Part shown: in pieces, positions 8,852-17,197 of the stretch
Numbering within the stretch: the first letter of the stretch is position 1
Layout: each line of letters begins with the position of its first letter
NCBI GenBank assembly: GCA_016218975.1
Contig: JACRCO010000053.1
Location: 79,523 to 143,522 of the forward strand
Reading direction: 5' to 3'
DNA length: 64,000 bases
Source: Deltaproteobacteria bacterium
GTDB taxonomy: Bacteria > Desulfobacterota > Deferrimicrobia > Deferrimicrobiales > Deferrimicrobiaceae
Translations under genes and position numbers: made by a program
Notes under the pieces: model-generated
What the model was told of the DNA's origin: nothing
Seen by the model: only the letters and a program-made list of their open reading frames with translations
Database searches by the model: none

Positions 8852-9784
8852 ATGGGGGGAACCGTGAGAGGAAACCGGTTGCGGGCGACGGCCCTGCTGT
8901 TTCCGCTGCTCCTTGCCGCAGGCGGCTGCATGGTCACAAGTTCCAGGTACGAAATGAAGACTCGGGAAGCCGACACCCTGCGCGACGCTCTCGCGGCCGC
9001 GAACAAGGAAAAAACGGTTCTCGATGCAAGGGCCGAGGCGCTCCAGGCGCAGCTCGCCGCGGAAAAGGAAGAGGCCGCGTCTCTCTCTTCCCGGGTACGC
9101 ACCCGGGAAGAGGAAGCCCGCAAGCTGAACGAAGAGCTTGCATCCGCCCGCAAGAACTACGAGGGGACCCGCATCACGCGGGAGCAGTTCATCTCGGAGC
9201 TGCTCGAGAAGGAGAAAGCGACCGGCAAGCGCATCCAGGAGATGAACGCTAAAACGCAATCGTGCGAGCAGGCGCTGGAGGCCCTGAAAAAAGAGAGCGC
9301 CGCACGGAATGCCGAGCTGGCGGAACTTCGCAAAAAAACTGAAAAACCTCAGGAAGAGGAAGCGATCCGGCGGGAGCGCGATATTCTTCTCGGACGCGTC
9401 GAGCGCCTGACTGAGGAACGCAAGATAGAGGAAAAACGGCGTGAAACCCGGTTCGCGGCCCTGAAGGAATCGATCGAAAAGATTTCTCCCGGGGTCAAGG
9501 TCACTCCCCTCGGCCCCTCGCTGGACATTTACCTTCCGGTAAACGTTTTGTTTTCAAAGGGGAAAGCGGGTTTGTCCGACGGGTGCAGGAAGGTCCTCGC
9601 CGAAGCGGGGAAGGCGGCAGCCGAATTCGCCGGCTCGTCCTTCCTTGTTTCAACCGGAGCGAAAAAAACCGGGGAAGATATCCGGGCCGCCCTCGAGGGC
9701 ACGGCGAAAATTACTGCGGATCGAATTCTCCTGAAACTCATCGAAAAGGAAAAAGGGGCGGAACTGCTGCTCCTGGTACCGTAA
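8852..9784 (+). CDS. Coiled-coil lipoprotein with C-terminal OmpA-like remnant
   Basis: About 310 residues. A hydrophobic signal ends in AAGGC, a plausible lipobox. A long Glu/Lys/Ala-rich coiled coil follows (about 35-200). The C-terminal part (SLDIYLPVNVLFSKGKAGLSDGCRKVLAEA) resembles the start of an OmpA-type peptidoglycan-binding domain, but it is short and divergent. Start is uncertain: ATG at 8852 is used; GTG 8825, ATG 8840 and GTG 8864 are in frame, and the best ribosome binding site serves an out-of-frame ATG. Likely an outer-membrane-anchored periplasmic spacer. Divergent from the degenerate GspE gene. Confidence 0.65.
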   Translation: MGGTVRGNRLRATALLFPLLLAAGGCMVTSSRYEMKTREADTLRDALAAANKEKTVLDARAEALQAQLAAEKEEAASLSSRVRTREEEARKLNEELASARKNYEGTRITREQFISELLEKEKATGKRIQEMNAKTQSCEQALEALKKESAARNAELAELRKKTEKPQEEEAIRRERDILLGRVERLTEERKIEEKRRETRFAALKESIEKISPGVKVTPLGPSLDIYLPVNVLFSKGKAGLSDGCRKVLAEAGKAAAEFAGSSFLVSTGAKKTGEDIRAALEGTAKITADRILLKLIEKEKGAELLLLVP

Positions 9785-9858
9785 ACGCCTGCCGAAGGCA
9801 AGCGCCGCCGGGATTTAAGGCAATATCTACGGAATCGTATCGAAGGGGAGGTGCGGGG

Positions 9859-10464
9859 ATGGACGTCTTCGAGGCGATGAAGGGACGGCAGAGCGTCCGG
9901 AAGTACCGAAAGGATCCGGTCCCACGTGAATCGATCCTTAAAATGGTGGAAGCCGCAACGTGGGCTCCATCGGCGGGCAACGCCCAGAACGTCCGGTTCC
10001 TCGTCGTCGAGGACAAGGAAATGCTCACCAAAATGAAGGGCATCGTGGACATGGTTGTGTCTCGGACCACGGGAAAAGTGATCCCCGCGGACAAGATAAA
10101 CAACTACAACCTGTTTTGGGGCGCGCCTGCGGCCGTGTGCGTCGTCGGGGCGCCGTACGAATCCGCCACCGACAAACTCCTCCGTGAAAAAGAGCCGAAG
10201 CGGCACCAGGTTCGCCGGTTCCAGGTCAACGCGGGGCTTCAGAGCGTTTCGGCGTACGTGACGCAGTTCATCCTTGCTGCCTACGCACTTGGATACGGCA
10301 CTTGCTGGATGACCGGCCCGCTGATCGCGAAGCCGGAACTTGAATCCGCGCTTTCGATTCGGTTCCCGGAGGAGCTTCTCACGGTCATCGCCTTGGGCAA
10401 GCCGGACACCCTCCCCGCGAAACCGCCCCGAAAGCCGGCCGCGGAGATCACGACGTTTAGATAG
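9859..10464 (+). CDS. Nitroreductase-family FMN oxidoreductase
   Basis: 201 residues. The N-terminus (MDVFEAMKGRQSVRKYRKDPV) is the classic FMN-binding start of the nitroreductase family, followed by TWAPSAGNAQNVRF and a C-terminal GYGTCWMTGP region. Such enzymes use NAD(P)H to reduce nitro compounds, quinones or flavins; the true substrate is not deducible. The ATG at 9859 follows a GGGGAGGTGCGGGG ribosome binding region. It is the second gene of the plus-strand run; the deacetylase gene follows after 15 bases. Confidence 0.9.
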   Translation: MDVFEAMKGRQSVRKYRKDPVPRESILKMVEAATWAPSAGNAQNVRFLVVEDKEMLTKMKGIVDMVVSRTTGKVIPADKINNYNLFWGAPAAVCVVGAPYESATDKLLREKEPKRHQVRRFQVNAGLQSVSAYVTQFILAAYALGYGTCWMTGPLIAKPELESALSIRFPEELLTVIALGKPDTLPAKPPRKPAAEITTFR

Positions 10465-10479
10465 ACCGGCGGAGAACCG

Positions 10480-11430
10480 ATGAACCGCGTCGGCTTCGTC
10501 TACCACAGCGATTATCTGCTTCACGCGGCCCCGTTCGATCATCCGGAGTCTCCCTCCCGCCTGCTCGCGATCGTCGAGCACTTGTCGTCCAACGGGATCG
10601 CGGACAGGATGATTCCGATCGAGCCCGTTTACCCGGGCGAATCCGACATCCTGCGCGTCCACGATCCGGAATACCTGCGGAAGCTCGAAGCCGCCTGCCG
10701 CCGCGGCGACACGACGCTTGACGCGGAGGACACATACCTCTGCCGGAACTCTTACACGATCGCACTCCTGTCGGCGGGGGGTGCTATAGCGGGAGCGGAG
10801 GCCGTCGCAACCGGCATGGTGCGGCGCGCCTTCTGCGCAGTGCGGCCGCCCGGGCACCATGCCGACCGCCACACGGGAATGGGTTTCTGCCTGCTGAACA
10901 ACGTGGCGGTCGCCGCGCGCTACCTCCAGGCGAAGCACGGCATCTCGCGGGTCTTCATCGTCGACTGGGACGTGCATCATGGGAACGGAACGCAGTCGAT
11001 CTTCCTCGAAGATCCGTCCGTCTTCTTCTTCAGCATCCACGAGCACCCCTCATTCCTTTACCCCGGAACCGGCCGCAGGTGGGAGACAGGCAAGGGGGCG
11101 GGAGAAGGAACCACCATAAACGCGCCTATGTCCCCGGGAACGGGAGACGAGGAGTACCGGCTCGCGTTCGAACAGATGCTTCAGCCCGCCGTGGAGCGTT
11201 TCCGCCCGGAGATCATCATGATCTCGGCCGGATTCGACGCCCACCGGGAAGATCCGCTCGCGGATATCGAGGTCACGACCGAGGGATACCGCTTCATGAC
11301 GCGGTTCGTGTGCGAGCTGGCGGAACGTCACTGCGGAGGGAAGGTCGTATCCGTCCTCGAGGGGGGATACGAAATTCCGTCCCTCGTGGCCTCCGTGGCA
11401 ATCCATGTACAGGAACTCCTCGGAACGTAG
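10480..11430 (+). CDS. Histone-deacetylase family protein (AcuC/acetylpolyamine-type)
   Basis: 316 residues of the zinc-dependent arginase/deacetylase fold. Catalytic signatures are present: RPPGHHADRHTGMGFCLLNN (the tandem histidines), DWDVHHGNGTQ (metal-binding Asp and His) and SAGFDAHREDPL (second metal Asp). Bacterial members deacetylate acetyl-lysine (AcuC on acetyl-CoA synthetase) or acetylpolyamines. It is followed after 24 bases by a CBS-ACT protein of AcuB type, which repeats the acuB-acuC pairing known from Bacillus. I therefore favour a role in controlling acetate/acyl-CoA metabolism, although no acetyl-CoA synthetase gene is adjacent. Confidence 0.9.
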   Translation: MNRVGFVYHSDYLLHAAPFDHPESPSRLLAIVEHLSSNGIADRMIPIEPVYPGESDILRVHDPEYLRKLEAACRRGDTTLDAEDTYLCRNSYTIALLSAGGAIAGAEAVATGMVRRAFCAVRPPGHHADRHTGMGFCLLNNVAVAARYLQAKHGISRVFIVDWDVHHGNGTQSIFLEDPSVFFFSIHEHPSFLYPGTGRRWETGKGAGEGTTINAPMSPGTGDEEYRLAFEQMLQPAVERFRPEIIMISAGFDAHREDPLADIEVTTEGYRFMTRFVCELAERHCGGKVVSVLEGGYEIPSLVASVAIHVQELLGT

Positions 11431-11454
11431 CCCCGGGGAGAGAGGGAGCCTGCC

Positions 11455-12114
11455 ATGTTCGTCGTACGCAGAATGAAAAAGCACGTAGTCACGATATCCC
11501 CGGCCGCTTCCCTGTACGAGGCGAGGGAAATCATGCGCGGGAACAACATCCACCAGCTCCCGGTAGCCGGGGAGAACGGGAAGCTCGTCGGCATTCTCTC
11601 CAATCGTGACATCCGCGAGGCGACGCTTCCCGTGGGCATCCTGCGGGGGGCGACGGAAGAAGAGGCCGTGGAACTCCTGAAAAAAACGGCGGTGGAGAAG
11701 GTGATGACCCGGAAGGTCACGGTGGCCACGCTCACCGACACATTGGAGGACGCCATCGTTCTGCTTCACGATTTCAGGATCAATGCGCTTCCGGTGGTCG
11801 ACGACAAGGGCAGGGTGGCCGGAATCATCACGCGGACGGACGTGCTCAAGGCGTTCATCGAGGCATTGGGGGTCGGAGAGATAAGCTCGCGCCTCGAAGT
11901 GGTCGTCCCGGACCGGCCGGGGGGGCTGGCGAAGATCGTTTCGATCATCAAGGGCTTCAACGTCAATATCACGAGCATCCTGACGACGGGTCACGCCGAG
12001 GCGGGGAAGCGGACCATCTTCTTCCGCGTCGCGACGATCAACGTCCTCCCGCTGAAGCAGACCATACAGGAAGCGGGATTCGAGATACTCGATCCGTCCC
12101 TCTATCACGTTTGA
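11455..12114 (+). CDS. CBS-pair and ACT domain protein (AcuB-like)
   Basis: 219 residues: CBS 1 (about 1-60), CBS 2 (about 78-135) and a C-terminal ACT-like domain beginning RLEVVVPDRPGGLAKIVSII. It is the second copy of this architecture in the window (the other is at 327-965); the two share the NIVSV/NITSI-type ACT core and the same domain spacing. Its place between a histone-deacetylase-family gene and an alcohol dehydrogenase supports an acetate/acetoin-type regulatory role. The nucleotide or amino-acid ligand is unknown. Confidence 0.88.
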   Translation: MFVVRRMKKHVVTISPAASLYEAREIMRGNNIHQLPVAGENGKLVGILSNRDIREATLPVGILRGATEEEAVELLKKTAVEKVMTRKVTVATLTDTLEDAIVLLHDFRINALPVVDDKGRVAGIITRTDVLKAFIEALGVGEISSRLEVVVPDRPGGLAKIVSIIKGFNVNITSILTTGHAEAGKRTIFFRVATINVLPLKQTIQEAGFEILDPSLYHV

Positions 12115-12130
12115 CGGCGGCGCTCTCCGC

Positions 12131-13132
12131 ATGAAAGCGATGGTGCTGAAAAAGACCGGTCCTATCGAGGGGTCGCCGCTCGCCCGGGAAGACGCGCCCG
12201 TCCCTTCGCCCGGGCCGGGAGAGATCCTGGTGAAGGTGTCCGCATGCGGGATCTGCCGGACCGACCTGCACGTGATCGAGGGGGACCTTCCCTCCGTCCG
12301 CACCCCGCTCATTCCGGGGCACCAGGTCGTCGGGAGGGTGGAAATGCCGGGCGAAGGCTCGGGGCGCTTCCCCAAGGGGACCCGCGTGGGGATCGCATGG
12401 CTGCGCCACACTTGCGGAGAATGCGCTTTCTGCCGTTCGGGGAAGGAGAACCTGTGCGAGGCGCCCCTCTTCACGGGATACCACAGGGACGGCGGATACG
12501 CCGAATACGCGGTGGTCCCGGAAAGCTACGCTTACGCCCTCCCTTACGCGTTTTCGGACGCGGAAGCCGCCCCGCTGCTCTGCGCCGGGATCATCGGGTA
12601 CCGCGCGCTCACGCGCGCCGAGCTTCCGCGTGGCGGAAGGCTCGCCATCTACGGCTTCGGCTCCTCCGCGCACATCGTCATCCAGCTTGCCCTGCACCGA
12701 GGCTGCGAGGTTTTCGTCTGCACGCGCGGGACGACCCATCGGGAGCATGCGTTGACACTTGGGGCCGCATGGGCCGGCGAGAATCCGTCGGAGATGCCCG
12801 TCGCAGCCGATTCAGCGATAATATTCGCACCCGCGGGCGAACTGATCCCGCAGGCGCTGCGGGCGCTCAAAAAAGGCGGCACCCTCTCTCTGGCGGGAAT
12901 CCACATGAGCGACGTTCCGACGATGCGTTACGAGGAGTGCCTTTTCTACGAGAAGAACGTACGGAGCGTCACCGCCAACACCCGGCGGGACGGCGAAGAA
13001 CTATTGCGTGAGGCCGCCGAAATCCCCATCCGTCCGAAGGTCACGCTATTCCCGTTGGAAGACGCCAACCGCGCCCTGCAAATGCTGAAAGCTGACGAAC
13101 TCCAGGGCACGGGGGTGCTGATCGTCGGGTGA
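12131..13132 (+). CDS. Zinc-dependent alcohol dehydrogenase (MDR family)
   Basis: 333 residues. Catalytic zinc ligands are in CGICRTDLHVIEGD and PGHQVVG; the four-cysteine structural zinc site is CGECAFCRSGKENLC. The nucleotide-binding fold starts at AIYGFGSSAHI, a GxGxxA-like glycine motif slightly altered from GxGGxG. The C-terminus is short and typical of the AdhA subgroup of medium-chain dehydrogenases. It catalyses NAD(P)-linked alcohol/aldehyde interconversion; the substrate is not deducible. Last gene of the plus-strand run and convergent with the VapBC pair. Confidence 0.9.
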   Translation: MKAMVLKKTGPIEGSPLAREDAPVPSPGPGEILVKVSACGICRTDLHVIEGDLPSVRTPLIPGHQVVGRVEMPGEGSGRFPKGTRVGIAWLRHTCGECAFCRSGKENLCEAPLFTGYHRDGGYAEYAVVPESYAYALPYAFSDAEAAPLLCAGIIGYRALTRAELPRGGRLAIYGFGSSAHIVIQLALHRGCEVFVCTRGTTHREHALTLGAAWAGENPSEMPVAADSAIIFAPAGELIPQALRALKKGGTLSLAGIHMSDVPTMRYEECLFYEKNVRSVTANTRRDGEELLREAAEIPIRPKVTLFPLEDANRALQMLKADELQGTGVLIVG

Positions 13133-13146
13133 GCGTTGCCGGGCGC

Positions 13147-13572
13147 TCAGACAGGAACAAGTACGGAAATTTTCTCGCCTGCAGCGGCCCGGTTCAAAAC
13201 GGAATCGAACGATGAAAACCATACATCCGGTCCGGAAGGAACGGATGCAAGCACGAGGGCTGCCGAAAGGTGTATTGCATCGAATCCACGCAGCCCGTGC
13301 TTTGCGGCAAGCCTGCCTGCGTCGATCTCCCTGAAATCCACGATTGCCAGACGATCCCAATCCCGCCTGAAGTATTTCATTGCGGATCCATATATATTCT
13401 TCATCATGTCACCCGCGCGCATGCGCCGGTTGAAAGCCGATACGGCTTCAGGATATGCGACGCGGCAAGTGGCGACGATTTCCGCCTCATCAGCCCATCG
13501 GCGGACATCGTCCGAATGAAGTTCCTCGATGTAAAGTTTCACGAGCGCGCTTGTATCGAGGTAGAGGATCAC
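13147..13572 (-). CDS. vapC: PIN-domain toxin (VapC-type ribonuclease)
   Basis: 141 residues. The N-terminus MILYLDTSALVKLYIEE carries the first catalytic aspartate of the PIN fold, a conserved glutamate follows in AYPEAVSAF, and later acidic residues lie in the DAIHLSAALVLA segment. VapC toxins are Mg-dependent RNases, often cutting tRNA or rRNA. The start codon overlaps the antitoxin stop by four bases, the usual antitoxin-toxin coupling. GC content here is visibly lower than in the neighbours, in line with transfer. Confidence 0.88.
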   Translation of the reverse strand: MILYLDTSALVKLYIEELHSDDVRRWADEAEIVATCRVAYPEAVSAFNRRMRAGDMMKNIYGSAMKYFRRDWDRLAIVDFREIDAGRLAAKHGLRGFDAIHLSAALVLASVPSGPDVWFSSFDSVLNRAAAGEKISVLVPV

Positions 13573-13829
13573 CGGCGGCTTTCCAGAACCGTTTGCGCCA
13601 GGGACTTTCCCCGGATACGAAGGCCACTGACTCCCGCCGGTTTTCCCTTTGGCATCCTGGCCTCACCTGTCTCCGAAAGATGTTTCAAGGCCCGCCGCTC
13701 TTTCGTTATCGGGACAATGAGGGCAATCTCCTTGCCACGCGCTGTTACCACGATTTCCTCACCCCTGCCCGCTTTCCCCACATAGTTGCTCAGCTTTGCC
13801 TTCAACTCCTTGATACCGACAGTTAACAT
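13569..13829 (-). CDS. vapB: Phd/VapB-type antitoxin
   Basis: 86 residues. The N-terminal stretch TVGIKELKAKLSNYVGKAGRGE followed by IVVTARGKEIALIVP is the Phd/YefM-like DNA-binding and dimerisation module. The C-terminal tail (SLAQTVLESRR) should wrap the toxin. It would neutralise the adjacent PIN toxin and repress the operon. ATG at 13829 is chosen because GAGGTG lies at good spacing; a GTG at 13835 is also in frame. Confidence 0.85.
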   Translation of the reverse strand: MLTVGIKELKAKLSNYVGKAGRGEEIVVTARGKEIALIVPITKERRALKHLSETGEARMPKGKPAGVSGLRIRGKSLAQTVLESRR

Positions 13830-13875
13830 GGCCACCTCGCCAACCCAGGGTGGTTACATAATATCACAATAGTGG

Positions 13876-15264
13876 TTACTTGATTCCCTCTTTCCGCAAA
13901 ATCCCCTCGGCGGCGAGCATGCCGTTCAGGGCGGCGCCCACGATGCCGCGCGATTTGCCCACACCGTCCCCCGCGACGAAAAGATTGGGCACCTCGGTCT
14001 CGAGGTTCCGGTCGGTGGGATACTTCGTGTCGTAGAACTTGATCTCGGGGACGTAGACGGTCGTCGACGGGTGCGCAACCCCCGGGATGACGCGAGAGAG
14101 GAGGAGCAGGCTCTCGCGCAGATTGTCCACGATCCTCCCCGGGTAGGCGTACGAGATGTCCCCGGGCGTGACCCCGGGGCCGGGCGGAAGCGTAGGTATC
14201 ATCTTGTCGTATCCGAGTGAACCCGAGAAGAACGTCTCCCTTTTCGACCGGCGGCCTTCCGTCAGGTCACCCCACCGCTGCACGATGAGGCTGTCCCCGC
14301 CTCCCCAGAAATTTGCGAACTCCATCACCTTGCGCCCCATCTCCGTGGTGTCCTGGAGCGGTTCCGTCATGAAGACCGTGTTGAGGATCGCGAAGTTGGT
14401 GCAGGGGGTCTTCATTCTCTTCAGCGCATCGCCGTTTACCAGCCGGAAGCCGTTACGGAGTTCCACGCGGACCCTGCCTCCGGGGTTCGTGCAGAATGTG
14501 CGGGTCCGGTCCCCGTGGGTGGGGGTGACGAAGAGGAACTTGGGATCGTAGAGGACCTGCGTTATCTCGTCGTATACCGGCAGCGCGACTTCGACCCGGC
14601 AGCCGATGTCGATGGCCCCCCAGCGTGTCCGCACGCCCATGGAGCGGGCCACCTCGCGGAACCAGTGCGCTCCGTCGCGCCCAGGGGCCGAAACCACGTA
14701 CCTCGACTCGAAATCTCCTTTGGAGCTTGTGACGACGAACGGACCTCCGCCGTCCCGCAGCCGTATTCCATCCACCTTCGCCCCGAGGAGGAACCCGGCG
14801 CCTTTTTTCGCGATGGACTCGGTCAGGCGTGCGACGACGTGATGCGCGAGGTCTGTCCCCATGTGACGCTGCCTCGCGGGGAGAAGCGTGATGTCCCAGT
14901 CCCCCCTGAAAGTGCGGCGCCTTACCCAGGAGACACGGTCCATCCAAAGGGCGATCCGCTCCCGGTCGACGCCGTAGAGCGTTCGGTCCGCGCCGTGCTC
15001 GAGGAACGTCTCGTCGATTTTCGCGATCCGGCTCTCGGCCTCCGCCTCCGTCAGTTGAAGCTCGTCGAGGTCGAGCCCGATCCGGGGGGACAGATTCAGC
15101 TTCCCGTCGGTCATCGCTCCGGCCCCGCCCGTGCGGTGCTTTTCGTCGATGACGAGGACTGAGAGATGCCCGGACAGCGCGCGGGCGGCGAACAACCCGG
15201 CGGGCCCCGCACCGACGACGATCACATCATGCACTTTCGGGCCCGCTTCCAGCGCTGTGTTCAT
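13876..15264 (-). CDS. FAD-dependent dehydrogenase (COG2509-like)
   Basis: 462 residues. An N-terminal Rossmann FAD site, VIVVGAGPAGLFAARAL, is followed by a GG-rich stretch (RTGGAGAMTDGKLNLSP). The second FAD-contact region near the C-terminus is NLFVAGDGVGKSRGIVGAALNG. This pattern fits the uncharacterised FAD-dependent dehydrogenase family related to geranylgeranyl reductases and BFD-like oxidoreductases. The substrate is unknown. The ATG overlaps the stop of the HddA-like kinase gene by four bases, and GGAGGT precedes it, so the two are coupled. Confidence 0.85.
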   Translation of the reverse strand: MNTALEAGPKVHDVIVVGAGPAGLFAARALSGHLSVLVIDEKHRTGGAGAMTDGKLNLSPRIGLDLDELQLTEAEAESRIAKIDETFLEHGADRTLYGVDRERIALWMDRVSWVRRRTFRGDWDITLLPARQRHMGTDLAHHVVARLTESIAKKGAGFLLGAKVDGIRLRDGGGPFVVTSSKGDFESRYVVSAPGRDGAHWFREVARSMGVRTRWGAIDIGCRVEVALPVYDEITQVLYDPKFLFVTPTHGDRTRTFCTNPGGRVRVELRNGFRLVNGDALKRMKTPCTNFAILNTVFMTEPLQDTTEMGRKVMEFANFWGGGDSLIVQRWGDLTEGRRSKRETFFSGSLGYDKMIPTLPPGPGVTPGDISYAYPGRIVDNLRESLLLLSRVIPGVAHPSTTVYVPEIKFYDTKYPTDRNLETEVPNLFVAGDGVGKSRGIVGAALNGMLAAEGILRKEGIK

Positions 15265-16301
15265 CCGACCTCCAGGCGGGGTCCCTTCGAAAGGCGGAAG
15301 GGCAGCACCTCGAATCCTTCCTCCTTGAGTATCCCCTCCACCCGCATCCGTTCCTCCGGCCCGCGCAGCAGGCCGAACAACATTCCGCCTCCGCCGGCTC
15401 CGCATAACTTGGCGCCGGCTACGCGCATCCGGAACTCCCGCGACGCGAACAGCCGCTCCACCTTCGGCGGCGAAATCCCTGCGGCAAGCGTCTTGCGGAT
15501 CTTCCACTCCTGCGCCACCGCCCTGCCGATCCCGTCGGCTTTCCCGCTGCGGACGGCGTCCCAGGCGTCCCGCGAGGCCGATGCGATCCCGCGGAACTTC
15601 CTCAATATCTCTTCGTTTCCGTCGATCGCGCCGCGGATCATCCTCCAGTTGACGTTCCCGGAACGGTGCGAAATGCCGGTCCCGGCGAGGATCCCGTGCG
15701 CCGCAAGCTTCTTCCCTGCCTCGCCGCCTCCCGATATCCTCTCCGCCTCGAGCTTCCCCGGCATGTAGCGGATCCCCTGGATACCTCCTCGCAGCGCAGC
15801 CACGTGGTCCTGGCACCCGGTAAGGCAGCGCAGGTATCCCGCCTCGATTTCCATCGCCTTACGCGCCGTTTCCTCCCAGCCCCGGCTTTTTCCCAGGTAC
15901 GCGTCCATCGCCAGCATCAAGGCCACCAGCAGCGCGGACGATGCGCCGATGCCGGAACCCAGCGGGGCTTCGTTACGGACCCGGATCGAGATTCCCGCGA
16001 CCGGAGGGAAGAACCTCATGACCGAAGCGACAAGCCCCAGTTTCCCCCCCGTGGGGAAGCCGTGCGTGTCCCTCGCCTCCGCATCCATCGAAAAATTCTC
16101 CGATCGCAACCGCGCGGGCCCGCGCCCGGAGAAGATCTCCGCTTCGCTGTGCACGCCGATCGCGGCGTTGACGGTCATCGAACCCGGAACGAGCAGATAA
16201 AGGGGATAGATATCGAGCGTCCCCCCCGCAAGGTCCACCCTGTTCGGGACGATGGCGCGGATACGGGACGGCTTTTCGGAATTTCTCATCGCGCGCGGCA
16301 A
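15261..16301 (-). CDS. GHMP-family sugar kinase (HddA-like)
   Basis: About 346 residues. The GHMP signatures are present: the substrate-side start PNRVDLAGGTLDIYPLY, the phosphate-binding loop APLGSGIGASSALLVAL (about 115-130) and the C-terminal AKLCGAGGGGMLFGLL. Closest resemblance is to D-glycero-D-manno-heptose 7-phosphate kinase (HddA) and galactokinase-like enzymes. Together with GmhA nearby it could take part in heptose nucleotide synthesis for LPS core or S-layer glycans. Start is TTG at 16301 (AAGGAG four bases upstream) or ATG at 16289. Confidence 0.8.
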   Translation of the reverse strand: MPRAMRNSEKPSRIRAIVPNRVDLAGGTLDIYPLYLLVPGSMTVNAAIGVHSEAEIFSGRGPARLRSENFSMDAEARDTHGFPTGGKLGLVASVMRFFPPVAGISIRVRNEAPLGSGIGASSALLVALMLAMDAYLGKSRGWEETARKAMEIEAGYLRCLTGCQDHVAALRGGIQGIRYMPGKLEAERISGGGEAGKKLAAHGILAGTGISHRSGNVNWRMIRGAIDGNEEILRKFRGIASASRDAWDAVRSGKADGIGRAVAQEWKIRKTLAAGISPPKVERLFASREFRMRVAGAKLCGAGGGGMLFGLLRGPEERMRVEGILKEEGFEVLPFRLSKGPRLEVG

Positions 16302-16468
16302 CGGCTCCTTGACTTAGTGCTGCATTTCAACTCCCGATTGCGGCCGGGCCTCCTCCCCGTGTTTGTATCACGGGAATGCCGGACTCCGAAAGGCGCGATT
16401 TCCTTCTTGATGACCGCCCTGCAACCTCGTATATAGAAAATATACCCGGTCGAAAGGAGGATCGTCAC

Positions 16469-17170
16469 ATGGCGTCCGTGAAGATTCGATGGTTAGGGCA
16501 CTCCGGTTTCTCCATCCAGGATCCGTCCGGCAAGACCGTGCTCATCGATGCCTGGTTCAAAGGGAACCCCAAAGCGCCCGGCGGTCCGGAAAGCATAGCG
16601 AAAGCGGACTTCCTTCTCCTCACCCACGATCATTCCGACCACGCGGGCGACGCCGTCACGCTGGCCAAACGGACGGGTGCGATGGTGGTCGGGATCTACG
16701 AACTGACGGGGGATCTGAAGGCCAGGGGGGTCCCCGAATCGCAGCTTCTGCACGGAGGGGGCGGAATGAACGTCGGAGGCACGGTGATACTCGACGGCTT
16801 CTCCTTCACGATGACCGAGGCCCGTCATTCCTGCACACTCGGGGCGCCGGTGGGATACGTGATCCGCACTCCTTCGGGCGCAACGGTTTACCATTCGGGG
16901 GATACGGGGATCTTCGCGGGCATGTCGCTTATCGGCGAACTGTATCCGATCGACGTGGCGCTGCTCCCGATCGGGTCGGTGTTCACGATGGATTACAGGC
17001 AAGCCGCGAAGGCGGCTGCGCTGCTCCGGGCGAAGACGGTCGTCCCGATGCACTTCGGGACGTTCCCGATCCTCGAGCCCAACGCGGACCGGTTCGTCGC
17101 GGAGATGAAGAAGACCGCACCGGGAACACGGGTGGTCGTGCTCGAGCCCGGCGAAGAGACGTCTCTCTAA
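16469..17170 (+). CDS. UPF0173-type metallo-beta-lactamase-fold hydrolase
   Basis: 233 residues. The metal-binding motif THDHSDHAGDA (HxHxDH) is followed by downstream ligands in EARHSCT, YHSGDTGIF and PMHFGTFP, and the protein begins IRWLGHSGFSI. This is the UPF0173/YtkL type of metal-dependent hydrolase. Substrate unknown. An excellent ribosome binding site (AAAGGAGG) precedes the ATG. It is a single plus-strand gene between two minus-strand transcripts. A small inverted repeat, GTATAT-AGAAA-ATATAC, lies about 15 bases before the ribosome binding site and might be an operator. Confidence 0.88.
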   Translation: MASVKIRWLGHSGFSIQDPSGKTVLIDAWFKGNPKAPGGPESIAKADFLLLTHDHSDHAGDAVTLAKRTGAMVVGIYELTGDLKARGVPESQLLHGGGGMNVGGTVILDGFSFTMTEARHSCTLGAPVGYVIRTPSGATVYHSGDTGIFAGMSLIGELYPIDVALLPIGSVFTMDYRQAAKAAALLRAKTVVPMHFGTFPILEPNADRFVAEMKKTAPGTRVVVLEPGEETSL

Positions 17171-17197
17171 CCCGACCGATCGCCCGGGACCGGACGA

